A DNA stretch of 64,000 bases from Dendrophyllia cribrosa (GCA_024195265.1 JAJLRJ010000013.1:6162075-6226074), one strand, 5' to 3'; shown: positions 12,501 through 22,357, counted from the first letter of the stretch. Made by a program: numbers and translations. Notes: generated by a model from the sequence alone, not told the origin.

Positions 12501-15500
12501 AAACCGTGAAACCCTCCCTTTAACACAGAGCACAGAAATATAATCAAAACCTTGCATCCAAGTCAGTTAGGGACTGTTCATTAATTATGGCTAAGAGGGG
12601 GCCGGTGTTTATTTCTGAAAAAGGCACAGTGAAAAATGTACCCCCCAATATTCCGTATTTACAAAAAACGTACCCTCCCGACTTATGTGCTGTACAAAAT
12701 CTGTACCCCCCCCGTTAGATCTGAAGTTTCCTCAGTCCCAGTTCACTCGTCCAGGTAGTGCATAAAGCCTGGGAGTTAATTGTACAGAAGGAAGATGAAC
12801 AGCGAAAAACTGTCGAAAAATCCTAGCACAGAGCCTATTAACATCGCCTGGGCTGAAAAACAATCTAACATCAGAGAAGTATCCAAGGTGGGAGTTTTTG
12901 TGAGAATAATTATCCCTATAAGAATTGACACGAGAAGATGTATTGTTGGCCCTATAAGCGTTCCATATAAAGCAGAAACATTGTTAATGCAAAAATGTAC
13001 CCAACCTCCCCCCTCCTCCCCCCCCCCCCCCCACCCCCCCTCACCCCCATTCTGATCACCGGGCCCCTCTTAGCCATAACTAACAAAATAGTCCCTTAGG
13101 GGGATTTTCCATGCCACCCATTCAATTATAGTGAAAGCCCCTTAATTAACACTACAGAGGTTATCAGTGGCCCATGCAAACATTCTGAAATACACGCATT
13201 TTACACGCGTGAAATGCTGCGTTACACGTGAGCGGTACTGTACATATCTCCATACTGAATTATACAAACATATCATTTTATGATTCTCTATTGATGACTG
13301 CTGTTTGTCAAAGTTAAATGTACAATTGTACTATGCAGTAATGTCCCAAATAGAGTGATTTAATTATACTTCAAATGTCTAACGTTGCTCTTTTTCATTT
13401 TGTTTCATTTTCTTTTTTCTTCCTTGGACATTACAATTAAGTTAAGGTAAGTTAATGTGCAGTTAATTTTTATTACAATTACCATGTATAGTAATCTTAA
13501 AACTGTCCAGTACTCAAGGCACCAATATTATTATAAATTTGTTGCAGTATTGGAGGAACATTTAATCTGTCCAAATTATTACAGTCGCAGGGAGTTTGCC
13601 TTTAGAGGGCCTCATACAGTACTCAGGATTTATATTATAATTATATTATACAGCTCTTGTAATTTTACAGTACAAATAAATGTTGTTGTTGTTGATGATG
13701 ATACATATAGGAAATCGGCTGCTTACATTGTACATGTATGAGAAGAGAGTTTTAATGAGCATTGTAACATTAGTAAACAAGCTTCATGATGATGGTTGAA
13801 GCACTTACACTGTATGTCCAGAAATGTCTCGGTTGATGAGGAGGAAGATGTCACTTCCATAGTGGTCGCAAGGAGATCGATTTTCAACTGTACTATTAAT
13901 ACAAAAAACAGGGCCTCTGATATTACGCGATGGTGCGATTTCGCATAATCGGCCTCAAATCGCATCCGATCGCATAATTCACGAAAAATCGCATAATTCG
14001 TAAAAAATCACACAAAATCACATAATGTGAACAAACCACACGATACACTATCGCTTTACCTAAGAAACTTAAGCTAAAATTTGTTTTTTTCTATTGAATT
14101 ATCCTGTATCAAATAAACAAACCGCCACTTTCGATCGAAACTGCGTTCGTTCTTGGCCACAACAAGCTTGGTAACCGCGTAAATTTCTTGAGCACATGTT
14201 TTATTTAGCCTGGTTACTAAGGTTAACCAAGATGGCCGCTCGTTTACAGACTCTTTTCTTGGATTCTGTCGTTCGTTTTGGATGTTCCTTCATAGCTAAA
14301 AGCTTCAAAATGTCCCACAAAGATAGCGAGCACCATTTTAAAACAGGTATTTTCGTTTTCTTCCTCTGAAACCTAGTAAAACATGCATAAAAAAGTTCCA
14401 GAAAAAAATCGCATAATTTGCATAATTTTCCGCATAATAGTCCTTGCTTATCGCATAATTTGCCACAAAAAAATCGCATAATTTCCATTTTTTTATCGCG
14501 TAATATCAGAGGCCCTGAAAAAATATGTGAACTCTAAAAATACAGTCTGTAAGAATGGTAACCTTTTTTAATTTTTTTATTGTTTTCTGCAGGCAACAAT
14601 GCCAGTCTTCACTGTTATTCTTTCAAGATTAATTTTAGGAGAGTCACAAACCACTGAAGTGAGTTGTATTCAGTTTACCCTCTGTTATTAACACTGTTGC
14701 ATCATTTTACCATATTATGCAAAGTACAATGTACTCAATTAAAGTGCAAAGTCAGCGTCACACACTTGTAGACTGAGAAAGTTATGACTTTACTCTATAA
14801 TGTAGCTCAAGAAAAAGATGACGGAAAAATAGGAAAAACATGCGGTGGAATAATAAATAAGTTATTTGGTGTTTTTGCAAATAATTATTATGCTTGTAAC
14901 TCATTCAATGTCTGCACATATTATCTTCTACATTAATGTAAAACACCTCGAGGGCAGAAACACTGATGACCGGTTTTGACTGTAAATAAATAAAGTTGAA
15001 CATTTATATTACTGTACATGTGGGGTTCAAGCAGTAGACTGCAAAATGAATAAGTATGTGGCCCCTTTTTTTAAAAGAAGAAACCCCAAAAATTTCAGAA
15101 GGGGGCCGCTGGGCCAACCTCGTCTCCAGGGCGTTCTATGCATTAAAAATGGCGGCCAGAAAAATCCTGGACAAGACTGCCAAAATACTCCAAAAATCCT
15201 GGAGTAGGTACAATGTAGTTTGTTGCATGTTCGTTTGTCCATCAAGAGACCTCTCCCTTGATGCCGTTGATTACGTTGTGTGAGTCCGGAGGTGGTTGAA
15301 GAGCCCAATCCAGGCACGGAAGTGTCTGCCACATGTGAAAAGCATGAGATCAGTAGAGGTTGATGAGTTGCTGACTGAGTAGGATTTACACATTAGACGT
15401 TTTTCCTTGGCTGCCTCCATACGCTTTTCTTCTGCTCTCTTAGCGCCCTCGTTGATGAGGCTACACCACTTTGAGCGGTCTTGAGCCAGTTCTTCCCAGT

Positions 15501-18500
15501 CCCACTGTACCTTTGAAATGTTCTATTTGAACAATGGTATCAGATTGCCAGGAAACAAAGATGGCTATCAGTCATTGGAAATAACCTCTGAAAACGCATT
15601 TTCATTGGGTGTCGTACGACAATATATTCCACAATTCTTTAAAAATTATGCAGCTTTGTCTAGGGGTTTCTATGCCCACCCAGCCATTTTGAAAGCAGAG
15701 AAGGCCTGGGGATGAGGTTGCACACTGAGCCTTTATGGGCCAGTTTTTAGAATAGACCCTGCTAAGAAAATGTATTTGAATTGTTTTACTTGTACTTTCA
15801 GGTTTATTGCTCATTGATTCCCGTTGTTGGTGGAGTGATGATTGCTACTGCAACAGAATTATCTTTTGATGTTATTGGCCTTCTAAGTGCATTGTTAGCA
15901 ACGCTCTCATTTGCTATGCAAAATATTTTTACAAAAAAGGTAAGCACAACTGTACTACATGTATCCTTGTCTGTGTGCGACTCTTACACTGGGTGCATTC
16001 AATTCCTGAATAAGAATAGCAAGAATGGCGATTTTTGGGATTTGAGAGCTACAGCTGTACTGGAAAACTAAACATCTCCTATTGCTGTACTGTATTTACA
16101 GTAAAGCATGTTTTGCCAGATTTACAGGTGTATGCTGCAAGTGTACCCAAACTTGTAAACAATTCTCTGAGATTGCCATTCTGTTTATTCTTATTCTAGA
16201 AATAATTACAGGTACATGTATGGTCAATCGAACACACCCACTGTTAATCGACAGTGTCCTGGTTGATATAAATGTATTGTGTTTTGATTATTATGGCCAG
16301 GAGCTTGCCATCATCATCATCAGGTCGAGGGGGCGCCTCTGAACCCACTCGTTCCTCCCCGGCATCCTTTTCTGTCCTCCATTGCTGTTGGCAGTTCATT
16401 TAAGAGGCACCCTGTATCTTCAACCAATTGGTCAATGTAAATACAGGGCTGTATGCGATGGTCGACCAACTGAGGAGCACCCATGGCTTGGGTTCCACAG
16501 CAGAGTATCACTAGCCAGTTCATCCTTGTTTCTCCAGCAGTGGCTGGCAAAAAAGAGTCGTCTTTTTATTGTCTTGAAATAGGAAGAAAAATTGCCAAAA
16601 CTGATGAAAGCAAAGAAATACACTGCATAACCTAAAGAGACAAAATTCTGGCTAAAATCTCAAAGTTCCTGCAGGATGACAACTTTGATACCTTGATAAA
16701 TATTATTAATAAAATAATTATTAAAATTAATATTAAAATAATGTAAATATTATAAGATATAAGTATCCACTTCCACCCTTGTAATTTGGGTGATGTCGCA
16801 GCTCTTAGAAGGTCTCACACCATTGGCTTGCCACCCTTAGAGATAAGAATAGAACAAACAACACAACAATGGACCCTAACCCTAAAAACAATTAGCAGCT
16901 GTGTTTTACAAGGCCAATGAAAATAGAGGCTTCTAAGAGCTGCGACCCTACCGTGTAATTTTGTACAAAATGTACTTTATCCCCAAACTCTATGCATATA
17001 TGTGCATGTACACATACTCTTTTGTACTGTAGAACCTACATTATTATCCAACCCCACTTCTCCGGTTGAGGACTGAAAATAGATTGACCCCTAAAAACTT
17101 TCATAAGAAATAGGTTTACCCCTACAGAATTTAATGCAATAGCATTTGCTCTTTCATTTACAATATGGGTCTTACATGATGTATCCCAGTAGGAATTCCA
17201 CACCTATTCACCCTTACTCAAAAGAATTCTACTGTTATTTAGCCAGGAAGGGGTGCGTCTTACTGTAGTATTGGAGAAGCCCAATGATTGTTTGGGTTAC
17301 ATTCACAGATGCAAAGAATAGAGTGTTTATATTTTTAAAGTTATTCATTGTTATTTCTATTTCTATTTTTTAGGCAATGAGGGACTTGCACCTTAATCAC
17401 TTGCGTTTACTTTTGTTGATGGCAACTATAGCATCAGTAATGTTAATTCCGTTCTGGGCACTGTATGATTTGCGGAGAATTATTTTAGTAATTGAATCGG
17501 TAAGTGTCTTCAAGGCTGTGCTCTAAAAGTTATCATAGGGAGCCCAAAGGGAGTCCAACTATAAAATTTAGGGTCCCAGCAGTTATTGTAAGCTACATGT
17601 ATGTACAAAAGCTCAGTTTTTCTTGTCGTCCAAAGACAAAAGTTAGTCGCCTATGGCACCCAGGCTCTGCTAGAGTACAGCCCTGTTACCACTACTTATG
17701 GTCTCAACTCCTTTCGTTACTTTGCATCTAAGACCTAGAACTCCCTACCTAATAATGTAAGATCTGAGCCTACATGTACTTTAACTGGTTTTAGAAGACT
17801 CCTGAAAGTAATCTCTTTTCGGACATAATGTTATATTGACATTCTTCATGTAAATAGATGTAAATTAGATTTGTTTAACGTAAATAGATTTTTCCCCCTT
17901 TTTCATTTTTTTTTTTATACTATTTATGTTCTCGAAGATATTAGCCTTTTTTAGGCTACTCTACTGTAATTTCGAGTATAAAATTAATAAAGTTCATGTA
18001 TGTATGAAGTGGTTTTCAATTGCGTAAGCAAAAACCAAAACCAAAGGAATTACTCTGACCAATCACAGGAGATAAAGACTATTTTTTTTATATAATGAAC
18101 CAATCAGAACTCGAAAGCACATACATGTACAGGCTGTAGCTGGCGCCAAGCGCGGGAAAACGCACGCGAGTAAGTCATTATTGGTTTCAGTTTTACTTCT
18201 GATTGGTTGAGAAGGTGGCACGAGATTTTTTAGCCAATCACGATGCATAGCAATACAAAACCAAAGCAATCATAAAATGACTTTCGACACTCATTGCACA
18301 GATATTTCAAGTTTTCCACTCCGATGAACATGAACAATCAGCCACCGAAAGCTTTAAGAAAACCATGATTTTGTTTCCCAATTGGCGGTTTGTACAGCAG
18401 CCATGTTGGATGACAAAACAATGAAATTGGGAATAATTTTTTTTTTTATGGAATTGATTCTGTTCATTCTGGCTGTCGTGCCAACCATCGATATCCGATA

Positions 18501-20000
18501 TTAAGTTTGCTTACATTATTTTTAAGTAAAGCTAAAATATCAATCTTTTTTGTATCTCCTTATTTTTCTTTCAGGGCGAGCAAGATATGTTGTGGCTGCT
18601 GGTCATCCTAACATTAAATGGATTTTTAAACTTCGCTCAAAACATCGTTGCATTCACTGTACTTTCATTAGTAACACCGCTAAGTTATTCTGTTGCAGCA
18701 TCAACCAAACGGATTCTTGTTATAACAGTATCAGTGTTGCTACTACGTAATCCAGTCAGTGTGGTAAATGTACTGGGAATGTTAGTGGCCATCCTTGGAG
18801 TCTTCCTTTATAATAAGGTGAGTTTTCTAGACAGGGATGGCACAGTTGGGACAACACCAATGTGTTCTGGGTTTGAATTCTGAACTTGATGTTTTACGTA
18901 CAATACAATTAATTTATTAGGGTCACAAACGGAATCTTTATACCTACATGTAATTTACAATGAATTTAAAATTCATATTATTCACGTTAAATTGAGTTTA
19001 GCGGGCAGGCTTGGCGCAGTTGGGACAACACCGATGACTTAGTGTCCTCGGTTCGAATCCAAAACTTGATGTTTTACGTACAGTACAATAAATTCATTAA
19101 GTTCACAAACGGAATATTCATACCTAATTTACAATGAATTTAAAATTTTCATTTACGTTAAATTGCGAAAAATTAAGTGGTAATAAAATACATAAGCATA
19201 AAAGTTTGAGGAGAGGTGCAGTTACACACATCTCAGCAGACAATTCCAAGCTCACAAAATGTGGGTGGGTAGATTTGCATCCAGACGTATATATCTGGAT
19301 GTAAACGGTTTTTTAACACCATGACAAAATAGGAAGTAACGAAAGGGATATACTTGTGGGCAGGGCGTTAGTCACCATCATTATCATTTTCCCATGCCCA
19401 ACCCCAAACTTAGATAACCGGGGTTTTCCTTTGCCTGGAAGCAGATTCTGCCAATGTTTCTCGGCTGCTAGAGGCATTACCAAGGGTTATGATATCGAGC
19501 GTGTGCAACAAATGACTTTTATACACGGAAAGGTGATTACCAACATCAGTGACTATTGCTTACCTCACTGCGATGTCAACACCGGTGCTTATTCCCTGGG
19601 AGGTGGGGGTGGGGGAATCATTCATGGTTTGGTACCACTGAGGGTGTTTGAATCGAAAATGACCAATGTCAGGACACAACTTTCGAGAAAAAATGGGTAC
19701 CACTTAGGTTATGTGAACCACGCCCAAAAAACGGGTAAGGGGTTCCTTTTAAAATATCCTACGATCTCCGTCAATTTCATATGGGTGCCCCCCGCCAGGG
19801 CACATTCCACCCTTTCCACTAATCCTTGGTTTTACTATCATTTTTTTCTGTGATATTGGTTGTAAGTTTAACCTGTATCTTTGTATTTGTAGGCAAAATA
19901 TGATGCCAACAGAAGAAAACATGAACTGCCAGTACACTCAAAACATGGTGCCACTTTAAACAATGTCACGAACAACCACGCACATTATCATCTTGTATGA
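6570..20000 (+). CDS. SLC35E1: SLC35E1-type nucleotide-sugar/triose-phosphate transporter, seven coding exons
   Basis: Coding exons are 6570-6891, 13442-13446 (5 nt), 14593-14658, 15802-15939, 17374-17499, 18575-18817 and 19893-20000 (TGA). They give about 335 residues; human SLC35E1 is longer mainly at its tail. Recognised blocks in order are [90 protein letters not shown] and [12 protein letters not shown]. The protein is hydrophobic throughout, consistent with the roughly ten membrane segments of this family (Golgi/ER sugar-phosphate carriers). The substrate cannot be read from the sequence. I chose Met at 6570 over the in-frame Met at 6444, because the upstream residues are basic, low-similarity and lie in the CpG-rich promoter. 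Intron 1 (6.5 kb) is enlarged by a nested Gypsy insertion. Confidence 0.94.
7041..7215. repeat. MITE-like repeat family 1, inverted copy with two 88-bp units
   Basis: The phrase 'tgaagaggtttcatttgaat' starts at 7042 and again at 7130, an 88-bp period. This is the reverse complement of the units at 3.7, 21.3, 30.0 and 33.9 kb. It lies in the first intron of the SLC35E1-type gene. Confidence 0.8.
7261..7284. repeat. Interstitial telomere-type repeat (CCCTAA)x4
   Basis: Four perfect CCCTAA units are the complement of the animal telomere repeat TTAGGG. The array is only 24 bp and lies within an intron, so it is not a chromosome end. Confidence 0.9.
7809..7950 (-). repeat. 3' LTR of the Gypsy element
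   Basis: This 142-bp direct repeat of 12037-12178 is preceded by the CTCAT target duplication. It is the 3' LTR because the element is coded on the minus strand. Confidence 0.95.
8043..12011 (-). CDS. Gag-Pol polyprotein of Ty3/Gypsy element, single frame
   Basis: The open frame gives about 1322 residues from Met at 12011. An upstream in-frame Met at 12083 lies inside the LTR, so I did not use it. Domains in order: Gag; two CCHC zinc knuckles (about 207-220 and 227-240); aspartic protease DTGA (302-305); reverse transcriptase with LDMSQAYQQ and RVDDI (about 590-595); RNase H with [10 protein letters not shown] and VTDHKPL (about 738-810); integrase zinc domain H960, H963, C993, C996; integrase core D1024, D1078, E1114 (35-residue D-E spacing). 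There is no stop or frameshift between gag and pol. The RT active-site motif has Arg where Tyr/Phe is usual (xxDD). It resembles the K02A2.6-like elements common in invertebrates. Confidence 0.96.
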   Translation of the reverse strand: MALIGKVEEYNENDSWIEYTERLENYFAANEITDNNKKRAVLLSVCGAKTYKLIRNLVNPRKPTDKSFAELVKLVKNHLNPRPSSIVYRFKFNSRFRQPGETIQQYVAELRNLSEHCEFNDQLEHMLRDRLVCGVNDERIQRRLLAESNLEFKKAMELATAMETADRNTRDLKHGNLDEKPKEPQVNRVTKEPPKQPPRIPKQSKECHRCGGQFHEADKCRYKEEECYRCHKKGHKASKCRSKRKVGSRSSSKFGNTHHLETAEEAEEEYEEYTMFHIAAKEREPYRVDLQLNGVQTSMEVDTGAAATIINEETYKRIIDGNSGKNQPQMGTAKVKLRTYTGELVKVLGTVNIVVKYEKQEVELRTLVVEGSGPNLLGRDWLRVLTLNWKQLFKMQVDGNNQESTLGRLIDQYSEVFQEGLGTFTGPQAKIHVEKEAKPKFLKARPVPYAMTEKVEAELKRLQDEGTIEPVQFSEWAAPIVPILKPDGSIRICGDYKTTVNQESKLDSYPIPKVEDLLATLAGGEKFTKLDMSQAYQQLLLDDESKQYTTINTHKGLFQYNRLPYGISSAPGIFQRNMENLLQNIPYVIVRVDDILVSGACDEDHLNNLEEVLKRLASAGLRLRKSKCVFMEPHVTYLGHKVSKEGIQPLEDKVDAITNAPAPTNVSELKSYLGMINYYQKFLPNLSSVLAPLHELLRKETRWHWGKEQMQAFQQSKEFLKSSRLLVHYDSQKKITLACDASQYGLGAVLSHRMDNGSEHPIAYASRTLSTAERNYSNLEREALALVFGVKKFHQYIYGRHFTLVTDHKPLESLFNEKKAIPTMAAARIQRWALTLATYNYSINYKPGPEHANADALSRLPLPVSPPTTPLPAETVFAMELLNSTPVSVNEIRTGTRCDPILSQVIKYVQQGWPIHNSDEVLKPYFTRKDELSVQDGCLLWGNRVVVPPKERARVVEELHETHPGICRMKALARSYVWWPKMDADLEQKVRQCSPCQENRKSPPEAPLHPWEWPNKPWVRLHLDYAGPFLGKMFLIVVDAHSKWMEAFPMNTSTSSATIEKLRIAFATHGLPETVVTDNGSNFTSEEFEDFLKQNGIRHIKTAPYHPASNGMAERAVQTFKEGMKKMNGGSVETRVSRFLARYRITPQTSTGVSPAELLLGRKPRSRLDLVYPEIGRKVRQSQASQKQAHDWHAKERTMLEGETVYASNFRRGPKWMPGVLKQSIGPTSFAVQLEDGRLLKRHQDHLIQRSSVPQASTANQEEVREDTISAPLEAEKPELQLKETPRPPMEPVQSASQEVLERRYPSRNRHAPRYLADFVTK
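12037..12178 (-). repeat. 5' LTR of the Gypsy element
   Basis: This is identical by eye to 7809-7950 and is followed on the plus strand by CTCAT at 12179-12183. It should carry the promoter of the element, which reads leftwards. Confidence 0.95.
12567..13098. mobile_element. MITE with inverted ends and C-rich interior
   Basis: The left end TTAGGGACTGTTCATTAATT and the right end (reverse complement TAAGGGACTATTTTG) share TAGGGACT-like ends and a common 'tatggctaagagggg' block. The interior of about 530 bp contains several CCCCCC runs (for example around 12640, 12710 and 13018) and no coding capacity. It lies in the first intron of the SLC35E1-type gene. Confidence 0.75.
13442..13446 (+). CDS. 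SLC35E1: 5-nt microexon (TTAAG) of the SLC35E1-type gene
   Basis: Exon 1 ends CAT ACC G (donor GTAAGT at 6892) and the next long exon begins GCA ACA ATG (acceptor at 14592). These are in different phases, so joining them directly loses the conserved frame. The sequence at 13440-13452 is AG|TTAAG|GTAAGT, preceded by a long pyrimidine tract (about 13390-13425). Inserting TTAAG gives G|TT AAG, that is Val-Lys. This produces HTVKATMP, the family consensus as I recall it from human SLC35E1. The match of length, phase, residues and both splice sites makes chance unlikely. Confidence 0.85.
13909..14517. mobile_element. hAT-like MITE with sub-terminal TCGCATAAT repeats
   Basis: The ends are a perfect 23-bp inverted repeat beginning CAGGGCCTCTGATATTACGC. 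CAGGG-type termini are usual for hAT transposons. Six exact TCGCATAAT copies plus several variants cluster near both ends, as expected for transposase-binding sites. The flanks are A-runs, so an 8-bp target duplication cannot be confirmed. No transposase is present. It lies between the microexon and the 14593 exon. Confidence 0.85.
15271..15513 (-). pseudogene. LINE ORF2 3'-end fragment
   Basis: The minus-strand translation reads [20 protein letters not shown], then a Lys/Glu/Arg-rich helix, then [19 protein letters not shown] and a stop. This is the C-terminal tail of a non-LTR retrotransposon polyprotein, with a degraded zinc-knuckle-like finger (the first Cys is lost). It is 5' truncated and lies in an intron of the SLC35E1-type gene. 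Confidence 0.75.
16340..16548 (-). pseudogene. LINE ORF2 fragment
   Basis: The minus strand encodes [19 protein letters not shown], preceded by [17 protein letters not shown] residues. This matches the segment that normally lies just before the C-terminal tail of CR1/L2-like LINE ORF2 proteins. It is a short, isolated remnant and may belong to the same family as the fragment at 15271-15513. Confidence 0.6.
17694..18005 (+). pseudogene. LINE 3' end (ORF2 tail and 3' UTR)
   Basis: The plus frame reads [33 protein letters not shown] followed by GFRRLLK. This is the typical 'xxWNSLPxxVR' ending of CR1/L2-like LINE ORF2, with Trp mutated to a stop. It is followed by an AT-rich tail ending 'taataaagttcatgtatgta', the usual 3' end of such elements. 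Confidence 0.7.
18010..18300. repeat. Inverted-repeat element family 2, copy 1
   Basis: The copy starts 'ggttttcaattgcgt' and ends near 'acactcattgcac'. The interior shares 'aaaacgc.cg.g..taagtca', 'attggtttcagttttac'-like text and 'aatacaaaaccaaagcaat' with 20400-20640. The ends of copy 2 ('acactcaattgaaaacc') reveal the inverted terminus. Confidence 0.65.
18826..19175 (+). mobile_element. Two tandem copies of a tRNA-derived SINE
   Basis: The copies start near 18826 and 19004. Copy 2 has an intact A box TGGCGCAGTTGG and B box GGTTCGAATCC, which are tRNA-type RNA polymerase III promoter motifs. Copy 1 has TGGCACAGTTGG and a decayed GGTTTGAATTC. Both continue into the same non-tRNA body ('acttgatgttttacgtaca', 'tttacaatgaatttaaaatt'). 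It does not fold as a normal full tRNA gene, so it is a SINE, not a tRNA. Confidence 0.8.
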
Positions 20001-20003
20001 GCA

Positions 20004-20350
20004 ATGGGGTAACAAGACAAGAAATGAAGCAATGAACAATGCTTCTGCGGGTCTGTGGGTCTCCTTCGAGGTTCTTATTTTGGCCGCGTCACGTAACACT
20101 GTCTTGTATGGTATAAACAATGGGGTAACAAGACAGGAAATAACACAATAAACAGAACGGTGCTTCTACGGTCTCCTTCGAGTTTCGTATTCTGGCGTCA
20201 CGTGACATTGCCAGTTTTTTTTTTTAAAGAACGTTATTTGGCGTCATGTGGCACCTTCTTTTAATAGTCTCCTGTGCTGTACAACAATGGGTTAACAAGA
20301 CAAGAAATGAAGCAATGAACGATGCTTTTATGGGTCTCCTTTGAGGTTGT
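20004..20350 (+). repeat. Three degenerate tandem units just after the SLC35E1 stop codon
   Basis: The phrase 'caatggggtaacaagaca' plus '(g)gaaat' occurs at about 20005, 20119 and 20288 (as 'caatgggttaac'). Each is followed by 'gcttctacggtctccttcga'-like text and 'ttattttggcgtcac'. The array probably lies in the 3' UTR of the transporter gene. An AATAAA at 20147 lies inside it and could be a polyadenylation signal. Confidence 0.7.
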
Positions 20351-20399
20351 TATTTTGGCGTCACTTTACACTACCCAAAACACTGCTACACAACACTGT

Positions 20400-20645
20400 C
20401 ACGCAACACTGCCACTCTGGCCAATCAGATCATTCGCAGACAACCCAATGAACCAGTCAGAACTCCAAGGAAATACGTGTAGTGAACGTCAAGCTAGGAA
20501 AACGCGTGTGAATAAGTCACGATTGGTTTTGGTTTTACATCTGGAAGAAAGTGGCGCGCGATTTGTTCAGTCAATCAAAATATGTAGCAATGCAAAACCA
20601 AAGCAATTACGTAATATTTTTTACACTCAATTGAAAACCATGCTA
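20400..20645. repeat. Inverted-repeat element family 2, copy 2
   Basis: This is a diverged copy of 18010-18300. Shared blocks include 'aaaacgcgtgtgaataagtc', 'gattggttttggttttac' and 'tgcaaaaccaaagcaatta'. The right end 'caattgaaaacc' is the inverse of the left end of copy 1. From 20650 to 21300 I see only AT-rich non-coding DNA. Confidence 0.65.
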
Positions 20646-21305
20646 TTGTGATGGAGTAAAACCTTTCATCTCAAGTAAACGTCAGTTGCTTAGAACTGGC
20701 GGAGTGAGACTATCCGAGAAACAAAAGAAGCTCATCATCTCGGAAAGGAAATAAAAGCTAGGACAGCATGGCCCAGTGGTTCTCTCTAATGACAATGGGA
20801 CTAGAAAATGGAACAATTTTGGGATAAGCCAGGCTAGCCCCAAGTTAAAAACTAAAACAGATCGTACTTTGTCTTAAGCGATTTTTTATCTTTTTTTTTT
20901 AGCAGAAACGTTTCGCCATATGTTTTATTCGTGTTTTTCGCCATATGAACAGATGCAAAGATTCGGTGAATTTGCTGCTTATTTATTAGAATAACGATGA
21001 GGTGAAAATTCATCATCATAAAAAGAAATGTGTTGAATTCTCTAAAATCGCTCAGATAAAAAGGGCCAAAATATCTTATATGCAATTAAATTGACGTAAA
21101 AAATGTGCTTGCCATCGCGCTATTTTTAGGAATTTTAATTCTATAAATTAAAGTTGTTTCACTTACAAGAGTGAAAGATCAAACTTAAAAGAAAATTTCA
21201 AATTTTGTTTTATGTAATGCCGTAAGGCAGTTTTTCTTTTAATTGGTCACTTTTGGCATTGAAAGCGATAATTTGCGATAGTTTGCATATTTGGTTTTAT
21301 TTAAC

Positions 21306-21660
21306 CTTTTCACTCCCAGAGTCAATTATGGAGACATATAGTGTAGTTCTAACTTTTGAGTCTGTGGACGAAATCCTATGGTGTGACCATTCAAATGAAA
21401 CCTCTTCAGCAGTACTTTTGCATGGTACCATTAAATTTTGTTCTAACTTTTGAGTCTTGATGAAATCCTATGATGTGACTATTCAAATGAAACCTCTTCA
21501 GCAGTACTTTTGCATGGTACCATTTGTTCTAACTTTTGAGTCTGTGGATGAAATCCTATGGTGTGACTATTCAAATGAAACCTCTTTCTTCAACAGTACT
21601 TTTGCATGGTACCATTTGTTTTTCAATATTTTACAAAATGAAATTCAGGGCACGGATAGT
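21306..21660. repeat. MITE-like repeat family 1, copy with three internal units
   Basis: The copy starts 'cttttcactcccagagtcaa' and has units beginning 'ttctaacttttgag' at 21347, 21441 and 21527 (94- and 86-bp steps). The right end is degraded ('gaaattcagggcacgg'). Confidence 0.8.
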
Positions 21661-21969
21661 TTAAAGGTGGTACATCTTTGGTATATCAGAAAAAATACAA
21701 TACTTGCTAATCGGTGATAAAAGGGTTGGGTTATTGACGGAGGAGGCGGGGGAGATATTTAATTATTTAAATATTTAATTGGAATTGGGCCTGTTATCAA
21801 ATATGTAGCTTCCTCAGCTCTAATCTGTATTATATATATTTTATGGCCCGATAATTGTAGCAGCTTGTTAAGCTTATAAATGATAACATTCACTTGACGT
21901 GAAAAAGCTGTATTTGTTTTTATGGCGAAATTGTTTTGGGGGGAAATTGCGAGAAATTCAACGACTTTT

Positions 21970-22357
21970 TTAAACACGGACCCGCGCTATAAAAGGAACC
22001 TTGGCCTGGCCAAGCCGCCAGTCATTTCACACTTGACACCGAACTGTCAACATCACGTGCATCCTCTCACCAATGGAGAACCGTTACTGGCGCGAAATTC
22101 AAATTTGGCAAGCTAAAATATTATATTCATGCTAAAAGGCGCATAAATTCAAATAATGTTTTTAGTTTTATTTTCGTGAAAGATAAATCCTATACAAGAT
22201 TGAACTGGTGAAGGTAGAATTAGACCTATTTTGGGGGGCAACGGTCTTCCTTCGTGTTGCTCGCAGTGTCAGCCATCTTTGATTAGCCGTTGAAGCAGTG
22301 ATGGTGTGACAAAGAGGGGGCGGAGCTATCCCTTTTATAGCGCGGGTCCGTGTTTAA
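21970..22357. mobile_element. TTAA-bounded MITE, 388 bp
   Basis: A perfect 27-bp inverted repeat joins 21970-21996 (TTAAACACGGACCCGCGCTA...) and 22331-22357. There is no coding capacity. TTAA at both outer edges is compatible with piggyBac-type target choice, but the superfamily is not proven. Confidence 0.85.

Larger units (their letters stand above)
7745..12523. mobile_element. Inverted-repeat DNA element (about 400 bp before it was split by a Gypsy insertion)
   Basis: The 35-bp ends at 7745-7779 and 12489-12523 are inverted copies with one mismatch. The left end reads TTAAAGGGAGGGTTTCACGG onward. Between them, 7780-7808 and 12184-12488 are element DNA and 7809-12178 is a later retrotransposon. 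Removing that insert and one 5-bp duplication leaves about 404 bp with no transposase, so it is a MITE. The outer TTAA could be the target duplication of a piggyBac-like element. Confidence 0.85.

Noticed and set aside
19004..19075. Functional tRNA gene
   Set aside because: A and B boxes are present, but the sequence does not give a full cloverleaf, and the body continues into a repeat shared with the copy at 18826.
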